This document shows, piece after piece, positions 36,540 to 45,716 of a stretch of 64,000 nt of DNA; position 1 is the stretch's first letter; every line of letters starts with the position of its first letter. The translations under genes were made by a program, and so were the position numbers. The DNA comes from Chitinophagales bacterium. Lineage in GTDB: Bacteria > Bacteroidota > Bacteroidia > Chitinophagales > Chitinophagaceae. Below the pieces are notes generated by a model that was given only the letters and a program-made list of their open reading frames with translations, made no database searches and was not told the DNA's origin. The stretch is taken from NCBI GenBank assembly GCA_026936105.1, contig JAIXKI010000035.1:1-64000 (forward strand), written 5' to 3'.

Positions 36540-37919
36540 TTACTTTCCGATACAGAACTTGGAGAATATGTAATCCAGTTGTTCTTCATTGGTGACTTCC
36601 CCTGTGATCTCACCGAGATAGTAAAGGCATTTGCGTATGTCGGAGGCGAGCAGGTCTCCGGGTATCTTTTCATCCAGTCCCTTACGAATATCCGACAAGG
36701 ATTTCTGTACTTCTTTCAGAGCATGATAGTGTCGGGCATTGGTGACCACAGTGTCTTCTACCTGTAATTTCCCGTCCAACACGGCATCCACCATGCGATC
36801 AAGAAGTACATCCGTGTTCATCCTTGCTTTTGCAGAAATAAAGATCACTTTTTCAACAGAAGAAAACTTCTCTTTGGCTACTCTTTCCCCTTCCATATCT
36901 ATCTTATTGGCAACAGGAAGATAATTTAATTGCTGCCTGCGCAGTTCTGAGATCAGTTTCTCTATCTCTTCTTTATCATCATTCACATCAAAAAGAAAAA
37001 GAACCAGGTCAGCTTTCTTCATTTTTTCCAGGCTTCGCTCCACTCCTGCCGCTTCGATCACATCGCTGGTGTGTTGCCTGATCCCTGCTGTGTCAATAAG
37101 CCGGAACAGGATCCCGTCAATATTGATCACTTCTTCTATGGTATCACGGGTGGTGCCGGGGATATCGCTTACAATGGCACGTTCCTCATTCAGTAATGTA
37201 TTCAGCAAAGTGGATTTGCCTGCATTAGGTTTACCGATGATCGCCACATTCACTCCATTACGGATCGCATTGCCGAGTTTGAAAGAAGAGAGCAATTGAT
37301 CCACCGTCCGCTGCAATTCAGTGATCAATGAATAAAATTGCTTACGGTCTGCAAATTCAACGTCTTCCTGGGAAAAATCCAGTTCCAGTTCATTCAGCGC
37401 AGAAAAACGGATCATATCTTCCCTGAGTTCTTTTAATTTTTTTGAGAAGCCTCCCCGGATTGCATTCAGAGCGGTTTTATGTGAAGCTGCTGTGTTGCTC
37501 GCTATAAGATCGGCCACAGCTTCCGCCTGTGTCAGGTCCAGTTTGCCGTTAAGAAATGCCCGCTGGGTAAATTCACCCGGCTTGGCAAGACGGGCTCCTT
37601 CATGGATGCAGGCATCTATGATCTGCTGAACTATAAAAGGAGAACCATGGCAGCTGATCTCGGCCATGTCTTCTCCCGTATAGGAACGTGGGGATCTGTA
37701 AACGGAAACCACAACCTCATCCAGCATTTTATTTTTAAATTTCAGGAAACCGACATGCAAGGTGTGTGATGGCTGTTCTGATATTTTTTTTGAGGGAAAA
37801 AGTTTATCTATAACCGGAAAAGACCCTGTACCACTCAATCGGATTACACTGATGGCGCTGACTCCCGGAGCTGTGGCAGGGGCTACAATCGTATCGTCCC
37901 AACCTGTTTGTTGATACAT
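36540..37919 (-). CDS. mnmE: tRNA modification GTPase MnmE
   Basis: The 459-residue protein has the tetrahydrofolate-binding N-domain (TIVAPATAPGVSAISVIRLSG), the helical domain, an inserted G domain with IGKPNAGKSTLLN (G1), DIPGTTRDT (G2/switch), DTAGI (G3) and ANKID (G4), and the C-terminal catalytic FCIGK. It acts with MnmG to modify uridine-34 of certain tRNAs. I use the ATG at 37919; a TTG three codons upstream is less likely. A bidirectional terminator separates it from tonB upstream. Confidence 0.96.
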   Translation of the reverse strand: MYQQTGWDDTIVAPATAPGVSAISVIRLSGTGSFPVIDKLFPSKKISEQPSHTLHVGFLKFKNKMLDEVVVSVYRSPRSYTGEDMAEISCHGSPFIVQQIIDACIHEGARLAKPGEFTQRAFLNGKLDLTQAEAVADLIASNTAASHKTALNAIRGGFSKKLKELREDMIRFSALNELELDFSQEDVEFADRKQFYSLITELQRTVDQLLSSFKLGNAIRNGVNVAIIGKPNAGKSTLLNTLLNEERAIVSDIPGTTRDTIEEVINIDGILFRLIDTAGIRQHTSDVIEAAGVERSLEKMKKADLVLFLFDVNDDKEEIEKLISELRRQQLNYLPVANKIDMEGERVAKEKFSSVEKVIFISAKARMNTDVLLDRMVDAVLDGKLQVEDTVVTNARHYHALKEVQKSLSDIRKGLDEKIPGDLLASDIRKCLYYLGEITGEVTNEEQLDYIFSKFCIGK

Positions 37920-37950
37920 AATTTTCAAAATTAGACTCTATACGTCAACT

Positions 37951-37994
37951 CAAAAAAAAATCCCTGCTTCTCAATGAAACAGGGACTTTTTTAT
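37951..37994. terminator. Bidirectional intrinsic terminator after tonB
   Basis: The stem TCCCTG/CAGGGA (37961-37966 and 37980-37985) has a 13-nt loop and is flanked by nine A on the left and seven T on the right, so it can work on either strand. Its role here is to end the exbB-exbD-exbD-tonB transcript on the minus strand. Confidence 0.8.
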
Positions 37995-38011
37995 AAAATC
38001 AAAATTTAATT

Positions 38012-38839
38012 CTATTCTTCCTGCACCACAAACGTAATCGGTTGTTTACGGTAGGCTTTTACTTTACGTCCATTCTGAATGGCCGGTGTCCATTTAGGCC
38101 CTTTCTTAATCACTTTTACAGCCTCGTCTTCCATGCCGTATCCAAAATTAGTGAGTGGCTTCACATCACTGATGTTTCCTTCCTTGTCCACAACAAACTG
38201 AACATAAGTTGTATAAGTTCCGGCAGGCGCTCCATTATCAGCCGGGTTGAAACCGGACAAACTACGTGTCAGGTATTTTCTCCAGGCATTATCTCCGCCG
38301 GGGAAGGATGCTTCTATCTCCACTTTTTCAAAAATCTTATTCTCATCATCTTCCTTCTTTTCCTCGATCACCTTCTTTCCTTCATCTATCTGGGTAGGAG
38401 TAGCGATATTCAGGTCTTTGATACCTTCCTGGTTGATCACATCAATCTTTGCTTCTTTCAATTCTTCTTGTGGAGGAGGTGGTTTCTGAACCTCTTCATC
38501 CTTCACGATCTTGGGTGGTGTAAACTGTTTCATCTCCACTTTGGGTGGCTCCGGTGGTTTCGGAGGAGGTGGTGGAGGTGGTTCAAACTTCTTTTCTTCC
38601 TCCTGCTTAATATCCTGAAGGGTCACCTCGCTGATCTTCACTTTCTGCGTATTCTTGGAAACCGATTTTGCCAATACCGATCCCAGGAAAGCAAACACTG
38701 CCACAGCAGCTGTGATGATCAATGCCTTTACAATACGTTTATTATAAGTTTTCCTCAGATAATAAGCCCCGTATTCCTTATTCCTGTTTTCAAATAACAG
38801 GTCAAGGAAATCAGTAGATAATATCTTTTTTGCGTCCAT
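38012..38839 (-). CDS. tonB: Energy transducer TonB
   Basis: The 275-residue protein has a cytoplasmic N-terminus, one transmembrane helix (about 34-56), a long Pro/Lys/Glu-rich periplasmic spacer (about 80-130, with PPPPPPPKPPEPPK), and a C-terminal TonB domain (about 185-275, with YVQFVVDKEGNISDVKPLTN and ending RKQPITFVVQEE). It couples ExbB/ExbD proton flow to outer-membrane receptors. It is the last gene of the exb operon, 60 bp after the second exbD. Confidence 0.95.
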   Translation of the reverse strand: MDAKKILSTDFLDLLFENRNKEYGAYYLRKTYNKRIVKALIITAAVAVFAFLGSVLAKSVSKNTQKVKISEVTLQDIKQEEEKKFEPPPPPPPKPPEPPKVEMKQFTPPKIVKDEEVQKPPPPQEELKEAKIDVINQEGIKDLNIATPTQIDEGKKVIEEKKEDDENKIFEKVEIEASFPGGDNAWRKYLTRSLSGFNPADNGAPAGTYTTYVQFVVDKEGNISDVKPLTNFGYGMEDEAVKVIKKGPKWTPAIQNGRKVKAYRKQPITFVVQEE

Positions 38840-38899
38840 AGTGTAACTCAGTTTAGGTTAAGATGCAAATACTAGTTCTTTCCATAAAAAATTTTGTTT

Positions 38900-39532
38900 T
38901 TATTTTGCCTGTCCACCGGCAGATTCTGTAGCTTTTATAAGCTGAAGCTCCTGATCGGTAATTTTTACCATGGCAAAGCGCTTAACGTTATTAATGGTCA
39001 TTTCATCCAGGATATCAACCGTATTTTTGTAGGTGGCATCCGGATCGGGCTTTATGATCACCATAAAGTTTTTGTCTTTTGCTGCATCCTGCCAGTTAGG
39101 ATCTCCTTTTGCCTTTGCTTTTTGAATTATTTCTTCATCATCAGGAGAAGGGACATAGTTGTTGATCACACTCTGTCTTTTATTTATGATCACATCCCTG
39201 ATCCCTTTAAAGGTGGTTTGTTTGAAATTAGATCCATCCGGCTCTAATTGCCCTTCATAATAGTACACCTGGTTATCCTTCCCAAGCATAATCGTCAATG
39301 CGCCTGACTGTGCCACTTCTGTTTGTTCTTTTTCTTTCTGAGTGTCTTTAGGCATGTTCAGGTCCATTGTGGTAGGAGTGGACATAGTAGTTGTAAAGAT
39401 GAAAAAAGTGATCAGCAAAAATCCCAGGTCCACCATCGGTGTCATGTCGATGCGGGTCGTTAATTTCTTTGCTTTCTTAACACCTCTTTTTTTCTTCCCT
39501 GTATCGCCCCCTCCGGTATCTATACTTGCCAT
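38900..39532 (-). CDS. exbD: ExbD/TolR family biopolymer transport protein (copy 2)
   Basis: The 210-residue protein has a short cytoplasmic N-terminus rich in Lys, one transmembrane helix with the proton-carrying Asp in TPMVDLGFLLITFFIF (about 31-46), and a periplasmic domain. The periplasmic part is longer than in E. coli ExbD. It follows another exbD after a 27-bp gap. The pair probably forms a heterodimer in the ExbB pore. Confidence 0.9.
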   Translation of the reverse strand: MASIDTGGGDTGKKKRGVKKAKKLTTRIDMTPMVDLGFLLITFFIFTTTMSTPTTMDLNMPKDTQKEKEQTEVAQSGALTIMLGKDNQVYYYEGQLEPDGSNFKQTTFKGIRDVIINKRQSVINNYVPSPDDEEIIQKAKAKGDPNWQDAAKDKNFMVIIKPDPDATYKNTVDILDEMTINNVKRFAMVKITDQELQLIKATESAGGQAK

Positions 39533-39559
39533 ATCTGAAAGATTTTAATTCTTAAAAAA

Positions 39560-40231
39560 TTATTTTTTGCCTCCTTGCAGAGCCTGCTGGCGCTGTTTAT
39601 ACAATTCTGTTCCCGGAGGCGGAGCTTCCGGAGAAGTGATCAGATTGTATTTAAACTGTTCATTGCGTTTTAAAGCCTGTATCACATTATCAAAGGTTGG
39701 AAACTTGGCATTGTCATCCCCTTTGATCATGTAGGATACCTGTTTCCCGGCAAAAGCGCTGATGGCCGCCTGAACCCAGTAAGTAAGCTCTCCGCCGGTT
39801 GTATCAACGGGGATACCAGGTTGTTTCACTTCTTTTTGCTGATCACTCGGAACATCCAGTAAAGATTTCAGCTGGGTGAACGGAACCCCAATAAACATGG
39901 TCTTTCTGAAATTAGCCATTTCCGCATTGGTCAGCCCAAGATTTTTATCTGTATTAATCTTCTGGATGATTGCATCAAAGACACCCTGGTCCTCATTTGA
40001 CTGCAAAGTCACCGTAAAAAACACCTTGTTATCTTTATCCATGGTGATCAATATGGCGTCTTTCTCTTCAAGCTGATCCGCAGAAACAGAATTTGGTGTC
40101 GTAACTTCTACAGGCTCCGGCGGTTTGAATTTTGTAGCCAGCATGAAAAATGTAAGGATGAGGAAAGCCACATCCACAAATGGTGTCATGTCGAAGTCTG
40201 TGCTTTTCCTCGGTATTTTAATACTTGGCAT
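39560..40231 (-). CDS. exbD: ExbD/TolR family biopolymer transport protein (copy 1)
   Basis: The 223-residue protein has a short N-terminus (MPSIKIPRKST), one transmembrane helix with the key Asp in MTPFVDVAFLILTFFML, and a large periplasmic region containing an insertion absent from the neighbouring ExbD (about 95-150). The C-terminus is Gln-rich (KQRQQALQGGKK). It lies between exbB and the second exbD. Confidence 0.9.
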   Translation of the reverse strand: MPSIKIPRKSTDFDMTPFVDVAFLILTFFMLATKFKPPEPVEVTTPNSVSADQLEEKDAILITMDKDNKVFFTVTLQSNEDQGVFDAIIQKINTDKNLGLTNAEMANFRKTMFIGVPFTQLKSLLDVPSDQQKEVKQPGIPVDTTGGELTYWVQAAISAFAGKQVSYMIKGDDNAKFPTFDNVIQALKRNEQFKYNLITSPEAPPPGTELYKQRQQALQGGKK

Positions 40232-40299
40232 GATGTAAAAAATTTAGTATTGAGATGCTATAGTTTCAATTTTCCATAATAATCCATTCCCGGAAGCTT

Positions 40300-41157
40300 T
40301 TATTTATAAAGTGAACCAAAGCTTTGGGTGAGTGTGAAACCTGATTCATCAATACCATAAGTAATCGAATCTATCTTGGTGGTGAAAATGTTATACATGA
40401 TAAGGGCACATGCCGAAGTGGCGATACCCAAAGCCGTATTATACAAAGCTTCAGAGATACCTACTGCCAGCTGGGCAGCTGAACCGGCGCCGCCTTCTTC
40501 ACCAAGAGCAGTAAACGCACGGATCATACCGATAACCGTTCCCAACAAGGCGATCAACGTACCCACTGAAGTGATCGTAGAAAGAAACACCAGGTTTTTT
40601 TGAAGCATCGGTAATTCCAAAGCAGTTGCTTCTTCCACTTCTTTTTGAATGGCCATTACTTTTTGGTCCGTATTCATTTCGCCTTCGCTGATCATTTCTT
40701 TATAACGGCGCAAGCCTGCTTTCATAACATTGGCAACAGAACCTCTTTGTTTGTCGCACTCGGAAAGGGCAGCGTCAACATTTTTATTGGCAAGGTGATA
40801 CTGAACTTTACGGATAAAATCATCAATAGAGCCATTACCTAAAGCCTTACGGATGGTAAGGTAACGTTCGATAGAAAAAGTAACTACCATCAGGAACATT
40901 CCAATCAACAGCGGCACAATGATACCACCATCATAAATCCTGTGAAATGCATCTTTGGGTTGCTTGTGGTCGGGCCAGAACCAGCCTTCTCCCGGAGCTT
41001 TAAATCCTGATGGGTCACCGATAAGGAATCTCCAGATGCAGTAACCTGCGATAATACAAAGAACCGGGGCCACCCATGATATAGCATTACCGCTTTTCTT
41101 CGTATGAACTGACGTAGCCTTCACTGATGCTGTTGCAGTTGGTTTTGTCTCAGCCAT
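40300..41157 (-). CDS. exbB: ExbB/TolQ/MotA proton channel family protein
   Basis: The 285-residue protein has an N-terminal extension with a transmembrane segment (about 25-45), a WFWPDHKQPKDAFH linker, then the canonical MotA_ExbB domain with two further long helices (LVFLSTITSVGTLIALLGTVIGMIRAF-type and LAVGISEALYNTALGIATSACALI-type). It makes the proton-conducting pentamer that powers TonB. It starts the exbB-exbD-exbD-tonB operon. The 220-bp gap upstream (41158-41377) has a weak promoter-like TTTG-N16-TAGCATTG on the minus strand near 41217-41244 and A/T runs, nothing more. Confidence 0.94.
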   Translation of the reverse strand: MAETKPTATASVKATSVHTKKSGNAISWVAPVLCIIAGYCIWRFLIGDPSGFKAPGEGWFWPDHKQPKDAFHRIYDGGIIVPLLIGMFLMVVTFSIERYLTIRKALGNGSIDDFIRKVQYHLANKNVDAALSECDKQRGSVANVMKAGLRRYKEMISEGEMNTDQKVMAIQKEVEEATALELPMLQKNLVFLSTITSVGTLIALLGTVIGMIRAFTALGEEGGAGSAAQLAVGISEALYNTALGIATSACALIMYNIFTTKIDSITYGIDESGFTLTQSFGSLYK

Positions 41158-41377
41158 AATCTTGTGTTTTTAGTGTTTTGAAATTTTTTAAAAAAATTTT
41201 GATTTTAGGGTTACAATGCTAAGGAAAAAGTTTGTATCAAAGCACCATTTTCCTTTTTTTTTTATAAAAGGTGTTCAAGTTAGCGATTTTTTGATATGAG
41301 AAAGGATATAGGAGGCCGGAGCAGCTATAATACAGTAAGAACCTTATACTTAGAGCTAAGAGAATCCTGTAAAAAAC

Positions 41378-42667
41378 CTATTCATAACGCAGCGCCTCAA
41401 TGGGATTGAGCTTTCCTGCTTTAAGCGCCGGGTAAAGCCCGGCGAGCAATCCTACCACACTACATATAACCACTCCGTACAGAACCCAATTCCAGGGCAC
41501 CACAAACCCGGTACCTAAAACAATCGAAAACAAATTACCGACCAGTACGCCTAAAAAAATCCCGAAGAAAGCACCAAGAATACTGATAATCATTGCTTCC
41601 ATCAGAAACTGGGCACGCACTACATTACTTTTTCCGCCGATCGCCTTTACCAGACCTACCTCACGGGTGCGTTCAGAAACGGAAACCAGCATGATGTTCA
41701 TCAAACCTATAGCTGCACCGATTAAAGTTATAAAACCAATGATAGTGGCCGAAATGGTAAGAAAGCCCAGAGTATTCATTGCCTTCTCAACAATACTGTC
41801 ACTACGGTCCATAACAAAATTGTCTTCTTCCTTAATATTCAGTTTCCGGATGGAACGGAAGGTCACATCAGCTTCTCCCATCGCTTCATCCAGTTGATTG
41901 ATACTATTGGTCATCACTGCAATGGTATAAGAAGAACTTCCCGGGAAATTCCGGTCAACATTCTGGTAAGTGGTCACCACCAGGTTATCCCTGCTAAATC
42001 CAAATGTAGATCCTCTGCTATCCATCACTCCCAGCACACGGTATGGGATGTTATTGATCTGGACCACCACATTCACTGCACGATCCACATCTTCCTTAAA
42101 AAGGTTTTTAGCCACATCATAGCCCAATAAACAGACATTTCTACCTGTTTGCACATCGGTATTGTTAAGATTGCGGCCCGAGCGCAGAGTGTATCCGTTC
42201 AATTGCAAAAAATTTTCATCGCCGCCGAACAAGATCACATTAGGACTTGTCTTCCGATCCCTGAATGAGATGATAGTGGAGCGATTGCCAAAAACTGAAA
42301 TACTCTTTATGGCAGGAAAATCAAAACGCCTGACAAACAGTTCCGCCTCTCTTTTGGTAATGATCTTTCCAAGATTTGATTTCTTTTCTTTCCGGTCCGT
42401 TTTTTTAGACAATTTGAGTTCGGAATTGTTATTGCCCCCTCCGATCCGTATATCCCTTTCCTTAAACCGGATCACAAACCCATTGGCTCCCATGGAAGAA
42501 AAACTTTCCATGAATTTCTGATTCATAGCTTTAATGGCTGTAATAATTCCGACCAGTGCCATGATCCCGAATGCAATGATGGACACAGTGATGCCTGTGC
42601 GCAATTTATTGCTGCGCACCGTACGAAAAGCAAGAGAGAAAGTATCCTGGAGCCTCATAAACTTCAT
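41378..42667 (-). CDS. ABC transporter permease, MacB/FtsX type
   Basis: The 429-residue protein has the MacB architecture: one N-terminal transmembrane helix (about 25-45), a periplasmic MacB_PCD domain (about 50-265), and a C-terminal FtsX domain with three helices (about 300-415, SERTREVGLVKAIGG and AGLYPALKAGKLNPIEALRYE). No ATPase is encoded beside it in the window, so the partner must be elsewhere. The ATG at 42658 (MRLQDTFSLAFR) is an alternative start. It lies 56 bp downstream of nuoN and may be read from the nuo operon. Confidence 0.9.
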   Translation of the reverse strand: MKFMRLQDTFSLAFRTVRSNKLRTGITVSIIAFGIMALVGIITAIKAMNQKFMESFSSMGANGFVIRFKERDIRIGGGNNNSELKLSKKTDRKEKKSNLGKIITKREAELFVRRFDFPAIKSISVFGNRSTIISFRDRKTSPNVILFGGDENFLQLNGYTLRSGRNLNNTDVQTGRNVCLLGYDVAKNLFKEDVDRAVNVVVQINNIPYRVLGVMDSRGSTFGFSRDNLVVTTYQNVDRNFPGSSSYTIAVMTNSINQLDEAMGEADVTFRSIRKLNIKEEDNFVMDRSDSIVEKAMNTLGFLTISATIIGFITLIGAAIGLMNIMLVSVSERTREVGLVKAIGGKSNVVRAQFLMEAMIISILGAFFGIFLGVLVGNLFSIVLGTGFVVPWNWVLYGVVICSVVGLLAGLYPALKAGKLNPIEALRYE

Positions 42668-42723
42668 TCGAAGTTACAGAAACCTCTGCCAATGAAAACT
42701 GTATTTGATGAACGGAAAACCGG

Positions 42724-44097
42724 TTAAAAATACAGCCAGTACAAAAGGAGATTAGGGAAAATGCCTAACAGTATGACACAGGCAGCCACTGCCACCATTG
42801 TCCACTTGAAAGGCTGAGTGAACTGAACGGTATGGCTATTACCTTCACGGAAATACATGGCCTGAATAAGACGGAAATAATAATACACACTCACTGCCGC
42901 CATGATCACGGCAAAGACCACAAGCCATATATCTTTTCCGGTATTGACAGCAGCCCTCAACATGTAAAACTTGGAAAGAAATCCTCCGGTAAGCGGAATG
43001 CCTGCGAGTGACAATAAACAAATTGCCGTGGCCGCAGCTACCAACGGCTGGCTTTTGGCAAAACCATTGAATCCATCGAATGTATGATCGTTCATTTTAT
43101 TGAGTACAGCGAATATCCCAAGGGTGGCCAGGCTGTAAGCTGCAATATAAAGAAGGAGGCCTTCCGTGGCATCCGAATTCATGGCATATAGGGAGAACAT
43201 CATAAAGCCTGCCTGTGCTACACTGGAGTATGCCAGCATTCTTTTGACACTTTGCTGGAACACAGCTGTAATATTCCCGATAAACAAAGTGGCTGCTGTC
43301 AGAACAGCCATCCACATTTGCCACTCGGGTTTCATGCCTCCGAATGAATCATTGAACAGCCTGATGAATGCAATGAAACTGGCTGCTTTCACAATGGTGG
43401 CCATGAAAGAAGCAAACACTGTCGGTGCCCCGTCATATACATCAGGCGCCCAGAAATGAAATGGGACAATAGAAGCTTTGAATGCCATGGAGAACAACAG
43501 CAGGATCATTCCTGCGATCAGCAATGCGGAATACGGCGTCTTGGCAATGGTGATCTGCTGCGACATAAAACTTCCCACGGCGCCGTATATCAGGGCAATT
43601 CCCATGAGCATGATGGCTGTGGAGAAAGCGCCCAACAATAAATATTTCAGTGAAGCTTCATTGCTCTTGAGATTCTTTTTCTCACTGCCCGTAAGGATAT
43701 AAAGTGGTATAGAAATAATTTCAACACCCAGGAACAGGATTAAAAGAGATTGAAACGAGGCGACAAGGGTGATTCCGCAAAGAATAAAAAAGATCAAAGC
43801 GAAATATTCAGCATAATTGACCCCGATCTTTTCCATGTCTTTTGCTGAAAGGAAGAAATAGATCAAAGTAGCAGCAAAAATGATGGCATCAAAAAACAGG
43901 GCGAAGCGGTCAAACAAGATCATCCCTTTCACATCCATTTTAAAAAAAACCGTACCTGACATTTCAAGCAGATCAGAAACCAGCAGCACTACAAGGCCGA
44001 TCACTGCAAGATTGCGAATAAGAAAGTGACGTTTCAGCAATATGCCGCTGAACATCATCAGCACTCCCCAAACCGCAGATATTATTAAAGCATTCAT
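42724..44097 (-). CDS. nuoN: NADH-quinone oxidoreductase subunit N
   Basis: The 457-residue antiporter-like membrane subunit of complex I has about 14 transmembrane helices, with the proton_antipo_M core PLYILTGSEKKNLKSNEASLKYLL and the conserved lysines in FKASIVPFHFWAPDVYDGAPT and VFQQSVKRMLAYSSVAQAGF. It provides one of the proton channels. It is the last nuo gene, 12 bp after nuoM. Confidence 0.97.
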   Translation of the reverse strand: MNALIISAVWGVLMMFSGILLKRHFLIRNLAVIGLVVLLVSDLLEMSGTVFFKMDVKGMILFDRFALFFDAIIFAATLIYFFLSAKDMEKIGVNYAEYFALIFFILCGITLVASFQSLLILFLGVEIISIPLYILTGSEKKNLKSNEASLKYLLLGAFSTAIMLMGIALIYGAVGSFMSQQITIAKTPYSALLIAGMILLLFSMAFKASIVPFHFWAPDVYDGAPTVFASFMATIVKAASFIAFIRLFNDSFGGMKPEWQMWMAVLTAATLFIGNITAVFQQSVKRMLAYSSVAQAGFMMFSLYAMNSDATEGLLLYIAAYSLATLGIFAVLNKMNDHTFDGFNGFAKSQPLVAAATAICLLSLAGIPLTGGFLSKFYMLRAAVNTGKDIWLVVFAVIMAAVSVYYYFRLIQAMYFREGNSHTVQFTQPFKWTMVAVAACVILLGIFPNLLLYWLYF

Positions 44098-44109
44098 ACT
44101 TTCATTTCA

Positions 44110-45594
44110 TTATTTACCTGACAAAAGATGGATCACATCCGAACTTTTCAAAATAGATTCGGACAAGCTCCGTGTCAGGTTCAACATACTATCAGGATAT
44201 ATTCCCAGCCATATTATAATGATCACGATCACACTTAACACCAGCTTGCTGTTCCATTTGATGTCCTTTGCCTCCCGGGTAATCTGATTGTCATCTCCGT
44301 AAAACACTTTACGGATCATGTTTAAAATATAAACGGATACCAGGATGATGCTGATGGCAGCCAGGGCAGTAAATACAATATGATACCGGGTGCTATCTGA
44401 ACTGAAGATCCCATTGAACATCATGAATTCGCCGATAAACGCATTGGTCAGCGGCAGGGCCAGGTTCGCAAGCCCGACGATCACAGCAAACAAAGCCAAT
44501 GAAGGCGCTTTCTGTGCCAGACCACCCAACTCAGAGATTTTTCTGGTACCCGTTTGCCCTTCTATCATCTCCACCACGATCCACAATCCGAGTATGTTGA
44601 TCCCATGGTTGAACATCTGGATCATTACGCCCTGAAATCCGATTTCTGTTTCAGAAAAAATAGTGGCACACATTAAACCGATATGTGCTATGGAAGAGTA
44701 GGCCACGAATCGCTTCAGGTCATCCTGCCTGATGGCGATCAGGGATGCATACAAAATTCCTATGACGGCCAGAGAGGTCACCACATCTCCCCATTGGAAA
44801 GAAGCTATGGAAACAACAGGAAGCAACCAACGGAAACAGGCAAAGACACCCATCTTCACGATCACAGCGCTAAGTACCATAGTCGTTGGTGTGTTGGATT
44901 GTTCATACAGATCCGGTTGCCAGGTATGAAAAGGGAAAACAGGCATCTTAATGGCAAAAGCGAGGAACATCATCCAGAAAAGCCAGCTCTGTGTTTTTCC
45001 CGGAATCACTTTTCCCAATGAGTAAAAAGATTCAATACTGAAGGAATGATCTTTGGTCTGGGAAAACAAATAAATGATGGCCACCAGCATCAGCACTGAT
45101 CCAAGGAAAGTGTAAATGAAAAACCTGAAAGTGGCCCGCACTCTTTTTTCCCCTCCCCACATGGAGCTAAGAAAATAGATCGGCACCAATGCCAGCTCCC
45201 AGAAGAAATAAAAGAGCAAAGCATCCATGGCCACAAACACACCCATCAATCCGGCCTGCTCCAGCATCATCAATCCGAAAAAGTTTCCGGCTTTGTGATA
45301 TTCATTTTTCCAGGTGGAAATGAAAATGGCAGGATAAGAAATGGCAGTAAGCAGGCAAAGTATCTGGCCCATGCCATCTACCTTAACGGCAAAACTGCTG
45401 CCGAGAAAACTGAGCCATCCGTGGGAATATTGTAAAAATTTATTGTCATTCAGAAAAGTCAAACCCGACACCGCAACAGCAAGAGTGATCAATGAAGAAA
45501 ACAAGGCAAACGACTTTGCTGTTTTTTCATTTTTGAAAAAGAATAAAGCCAATCCGCTGATCAAAGGGATCAATATGAATAAAACCGGGATCAT
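44110..45594 (-). CDS. nuoM: NADH-quinone oxidoreductase subunit M
   Basis: The 494-residue subunit has the proton_antipo_M motifs DALLFYFFWELALVPIYFLS, KMPVFPFHTWQPDLYEQSNTPTT, and RQDDLKRFVAYSSIAHIGLM with the conserved acidic and lysine residues of a proton channel. A GAGGAG Shine-Dalgarno-like site precedes the start by 9 bp. It follows nuoL after a 122-bp spacer that contains an RNA hairpin. Confidence 0.97.
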   Translation of the reverse strand: MIPVLFILIPLISGLALFFFKNEKTAKSFALFSSLITLAVAVSGLTFLNDNKFLQYSHGWLSFLGSSFAVKVDGMGQILCLLTAISYPAIFISTWKNEYHKAGNFFGLMMLEQAGLMGVFVAMDALLFYFFWELALVPIYFLSSMWGGEKRVRATFRFFIYTFLGSVLMLVAIIYLFSQTKDHSFSIESFYSLGKVIPGKTQSWLFWMMFLAFAIKMPVFPFHTWQPDLYEQSNTPTTMVLSAVIVKMGVFACFRWLLPVVSIASFQWGDVVTSLAVIGILYASLIAIRQDDLKRFVAYSSIAHIGLMCATIFSETEIGFQGVMIQMFNHGINILGLWIVVEMIEGQTGTRKISELGGLAQKAPSLALFAVIVGLANLALPLTNAFIGEFMMFNGIFSSDSTRYHIVFTALAAISIILVSVYILNMIRKVFYGDDNQITREAKDIKWNSKLVLSVIVIIIIWLGIYPDSMLNLTRSLSESILKSSDVIHLLSGK

Positions 45595-45680
45595 GTTCTC
45601 TTTCTCCTCAATTGTGATAAAAAGACAATTTGCGGAGTTCTGAAATTTTACTTTTTAAAAAAATATCTTTCTATAAACCG

Positions 45681-45713
45681 GCTGCCGGATCTTCCATGAA
45701 AAACCGGAACAGC
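45681..45713 (-). other. GC-rich hairpin in the nuoL-nuoM spacer
   Basis: On the minus-strand transcript GCTG-tt-CCGG (45713-45704) can pair with CCGGCAGC (45688-45681), giving an 8-bp stem with a 2-nt bulge and a 15-nt loop, 4 bp after the nuoL stop. No T run follows, so it is not a typical terminator. Confidence 0.45.
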
Positions 45714-45716
45714 TTT

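Noticed and set aside
38042-38797. 251-residue open frame on the plus strand opposite tonB
   Set aside because: It is the complement of the proline-rich TonB sequence; its composition (Phe/Trp/Arg-rich) is an artefact of that bias and no domain is seen.
41217-41244. Promoter of exbB
   Set aside because: TTTG-N16-TAGCATTG has a short spacing and a mismatch, so it is not listed as a separate feature.
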